DNA of 6,249 bases from Candidatus Woesearchaeota archaeon. GTDB lineage: Archaea > Nanobdellota > Nanobdellia > Woesearchaeales > UBA12501. Under the pieces are notes generated by a model. The model was not told the DNA's origin, did no database searches, and saw only the letters and a program-made list of their open reading frames with translations. Positions 5,914-6,249 of this stretch are shown in pieces; the first letter of the stretch is position 1, and every line of letters starts with the position of its first letter. The translations under genes were made by a program, and so were the position numbers. The stretch covers positions 1-6,249 of the forward strand of contig JACQMX010000053.1 in NCBI GenBank assembly GCA_016203375.1, given 5' to 3'.

Positions 5914-5997
5914 CGCCGCCGCCCGGATTTGAACCGGGATATCCTTTCGGAAACAGGATTAGCAATCCTGCGCAATACCAGGTTATGCGACAGCGGC
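5914..5997 (-). tRNA. tRNA-Ser (anticodon GCT)
   Basis: An 84-nt class II tRNA on the minus strand. The acceptor GCCGCTG (5997-5991) pairs with CGGCGGC (5921-5915) with one U-G. The D-arm is GCA/TGC with loop GG. The anticodon stem CAGGA/TCCTG holds loop TTGCTAA, giving anticodon GCT, which reads AGC/AGU serine codons. The long variable arm has a TCC/GGA stem and GAAA loop. The T-arm CCCGG/CCGGG has loop TTCAAAT. The discriminator is G73 (5914), as expected for serine, and CCA is not encoded. No intron is visible. Its immediate upstream sequence lacks a good TATA box. The nearest good one is at 6151-6158, beyond a hairpin array and a partial copy of the tRNA. Confidence 0.95.
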
Positions 5998-6032
5998 AAT
6001 GAATGTTATTGTGTTGCATGTGGTGGTGCGTT

Positions 6033-6117
6033 AGGCTTCCGAGCGAAGTGAGGAAGCCTCAACCCGCCGTGGGGTTGATAAGGGCAGGTTTGCCCTTATG
6101 CGCATCCAGGTTATGCG
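6033..6117 (+). repeat. Four-hairpin palindromic array, copy B
   Basis: The stems are contiguous. AGGCTTCC/GGAAGCCT with an 11-nt loop spans 6033-6059. CAACCC/GGGTTG with a 6-nt loop spans 6060-6077. ATAAGGGCA/TGCCCTTAT with a 4-nt loop spans 6078-6099. CGCAT/ATGCG with a 7-nt loop spans 6101-6117, made partly from the duplicated tRNA D-arm. Module order, contiguity, the 11-nt loop ending GTGA and the block GGGTTGATAAGGGC match copy A read on its minus strand. Arm sequences differ between copies but pairing is kept. The array separates the tRNA-Ser gene from its likely promoter. Confidence 0.75.
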
Positions 6118-6126
6118 ACAGCGGCA
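6099..6126 (-). repeat. Duplicate of the tRNA-Ser 5' end (direct repeat)
   Basis: Positions 6106-6126 are identical over 21 nt to 5978-5998, which is tRNA-Ser nt 1 to the D-loop GG plus one upstream base. TGCGCA at 6099-6104 also matches 5969-5974, with ATA in the tRNA replaced by T here. The copy therefore holds the 5' acceptor strand, the whole D-arm and the first base or two of the anticodon stem, then stops. It cannot form a tRNA by itself. Together the two copies bound a ~107-bp segment, consistent with an insertion and target duplication. Confidence 0.9.
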
Positions 6127-6150
6127 TAAAAGCTACGAGTAAATTAAGCA

Positions 6151-6158
6151 TTTATAAA
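6151..6158 (-). promoter_or_regulatory. TATA box facing the tRNA-Ser fragment
   Basis: TTTATAAA (context GCTTTATAAATGC on the minus strand) is centred 29-30 nt upstream of the 5' G of the partial tRNA copy at 6125. That is the standard position for an archaeal tRNA promoter with a short leader. The complete tRNA begins 128 bp further on. Because the core is palindromic it could also drive the plus strand, but no gene lies there within the window. Confidence 0.6.
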
Positions 6159-6159
6159 G

Positions 6160-6214
6160 CTTTTGAGCTTTGCTCAAAAGGCAAGGCGATGAAGTCGCAT
6201 GACTTTTGAGCTTT
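6160..6214. repeat. Inverted and direct repeats of CTTTTGAGC
   Basis: CTTTTGAGC (6160-6168) and GCTCAAAAG (6172-6180) make a perfect 9-bp stem with a 3-nt loop. CTTTTGAGCTTT then recurs at 6203-6214, so the middle arm can pair with either side, giving mutually exclusive hairpins. A small AAGTC/GACTT stem (6192-6205) lies inside. The cluster sits just upstream of the TATA box at 6151-6158 relative to the tRNA. No coding potential is seen to the end of the window. Confidence 0.55.
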
Positions 6215-6249
6215 CTTATCTTGAATTATTGAAAATCATCGGTTTAATA

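Noticed and set aside
5914..6126. A split or intron-containing tRNA-Ser assembled from the upstream fragment and the downstream body.
   Set aside because: The downstream copy is already a complete contiguous tRNA, and I see no bulge-helix-bulge at the junctions. Duplication by insertion explains the data more simply.

Overview
The window looks like a piece of archaeal chromosome. The evidence is a diphthamide-synthesis (Dph2-family) gene, TATA boxes of the TTTATAAA / TTTTAAA type about 25 nt upstream of start codons (leaderless transcripts), GGTGA-like ribosome binding sites on internal operon genes, and a tRNA-Ser gene without an encoded CCA. The short intergenic spaces and the abbreviated Dph2 fit a reduced-genome lineage such as the DPANN/Woesearchaeota-like archaea. 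That placement is inference, not something the sequence proves.

Plus-strand half (1-3062): an unrecognised 191-aa protein with an HE-x2-E...H-x3-E pattern (124-699) has its own TATA box. It is followed by a probable operon with a separate TATA box. The operon encodes a Dph2-like protein lacking the usual first domain (761-1438), a DUF192 lipoprotein that overlaps it by 23 bp (1416-1904), and an NDH-2-like FAD/NAD(P)H oxidoreductase (1914-3062).

Central intergenic region (3063-3490): this 428-bp stretch has no convincing protein gene but is dense in structure. It holds an array of four contiguous hairpins (3073-3160), a TATA box followed by a short hairpin RNA candidate with a U-tract terminator (3221-3316), a long inverted repeat (3376-3419), three TTCGAA-containing boxes at 21-22 nt spacing (3424-3476), and the T-rich end of the minus-strand operon.

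Minus-strand half (3491-5997): read from right to left it contains tRNA-Ser(GCT), a large exported transglutaminase-like protein with an intact Cys-His-Asp triad (5892-3877), and a small conserved-looking protein of unknown function (3841-3491). The transglutaminase start lies 21 nt past the tRNA and has a ribosome binding site but no properly spaced TATA box, so it is probably read from the tRNA transcript.

Right end (5998-6249): the most unusual locus. A second copy of the four-hairpin array lies in the opposite orientation directly upstream of the tRNA. It is bounded by the true tRNA 5' end on one side and by a duplicate of the first ~28 nt of that tRNA on the other. The only good TATA box faces the duplicate fragment, not the real tRNA. 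The simplest reading is that a small palindromic element inserted into the tRNA-Ser gene and regenerated it by duplicating the tRNA 5' part, leaving the original promoter beyond the element.
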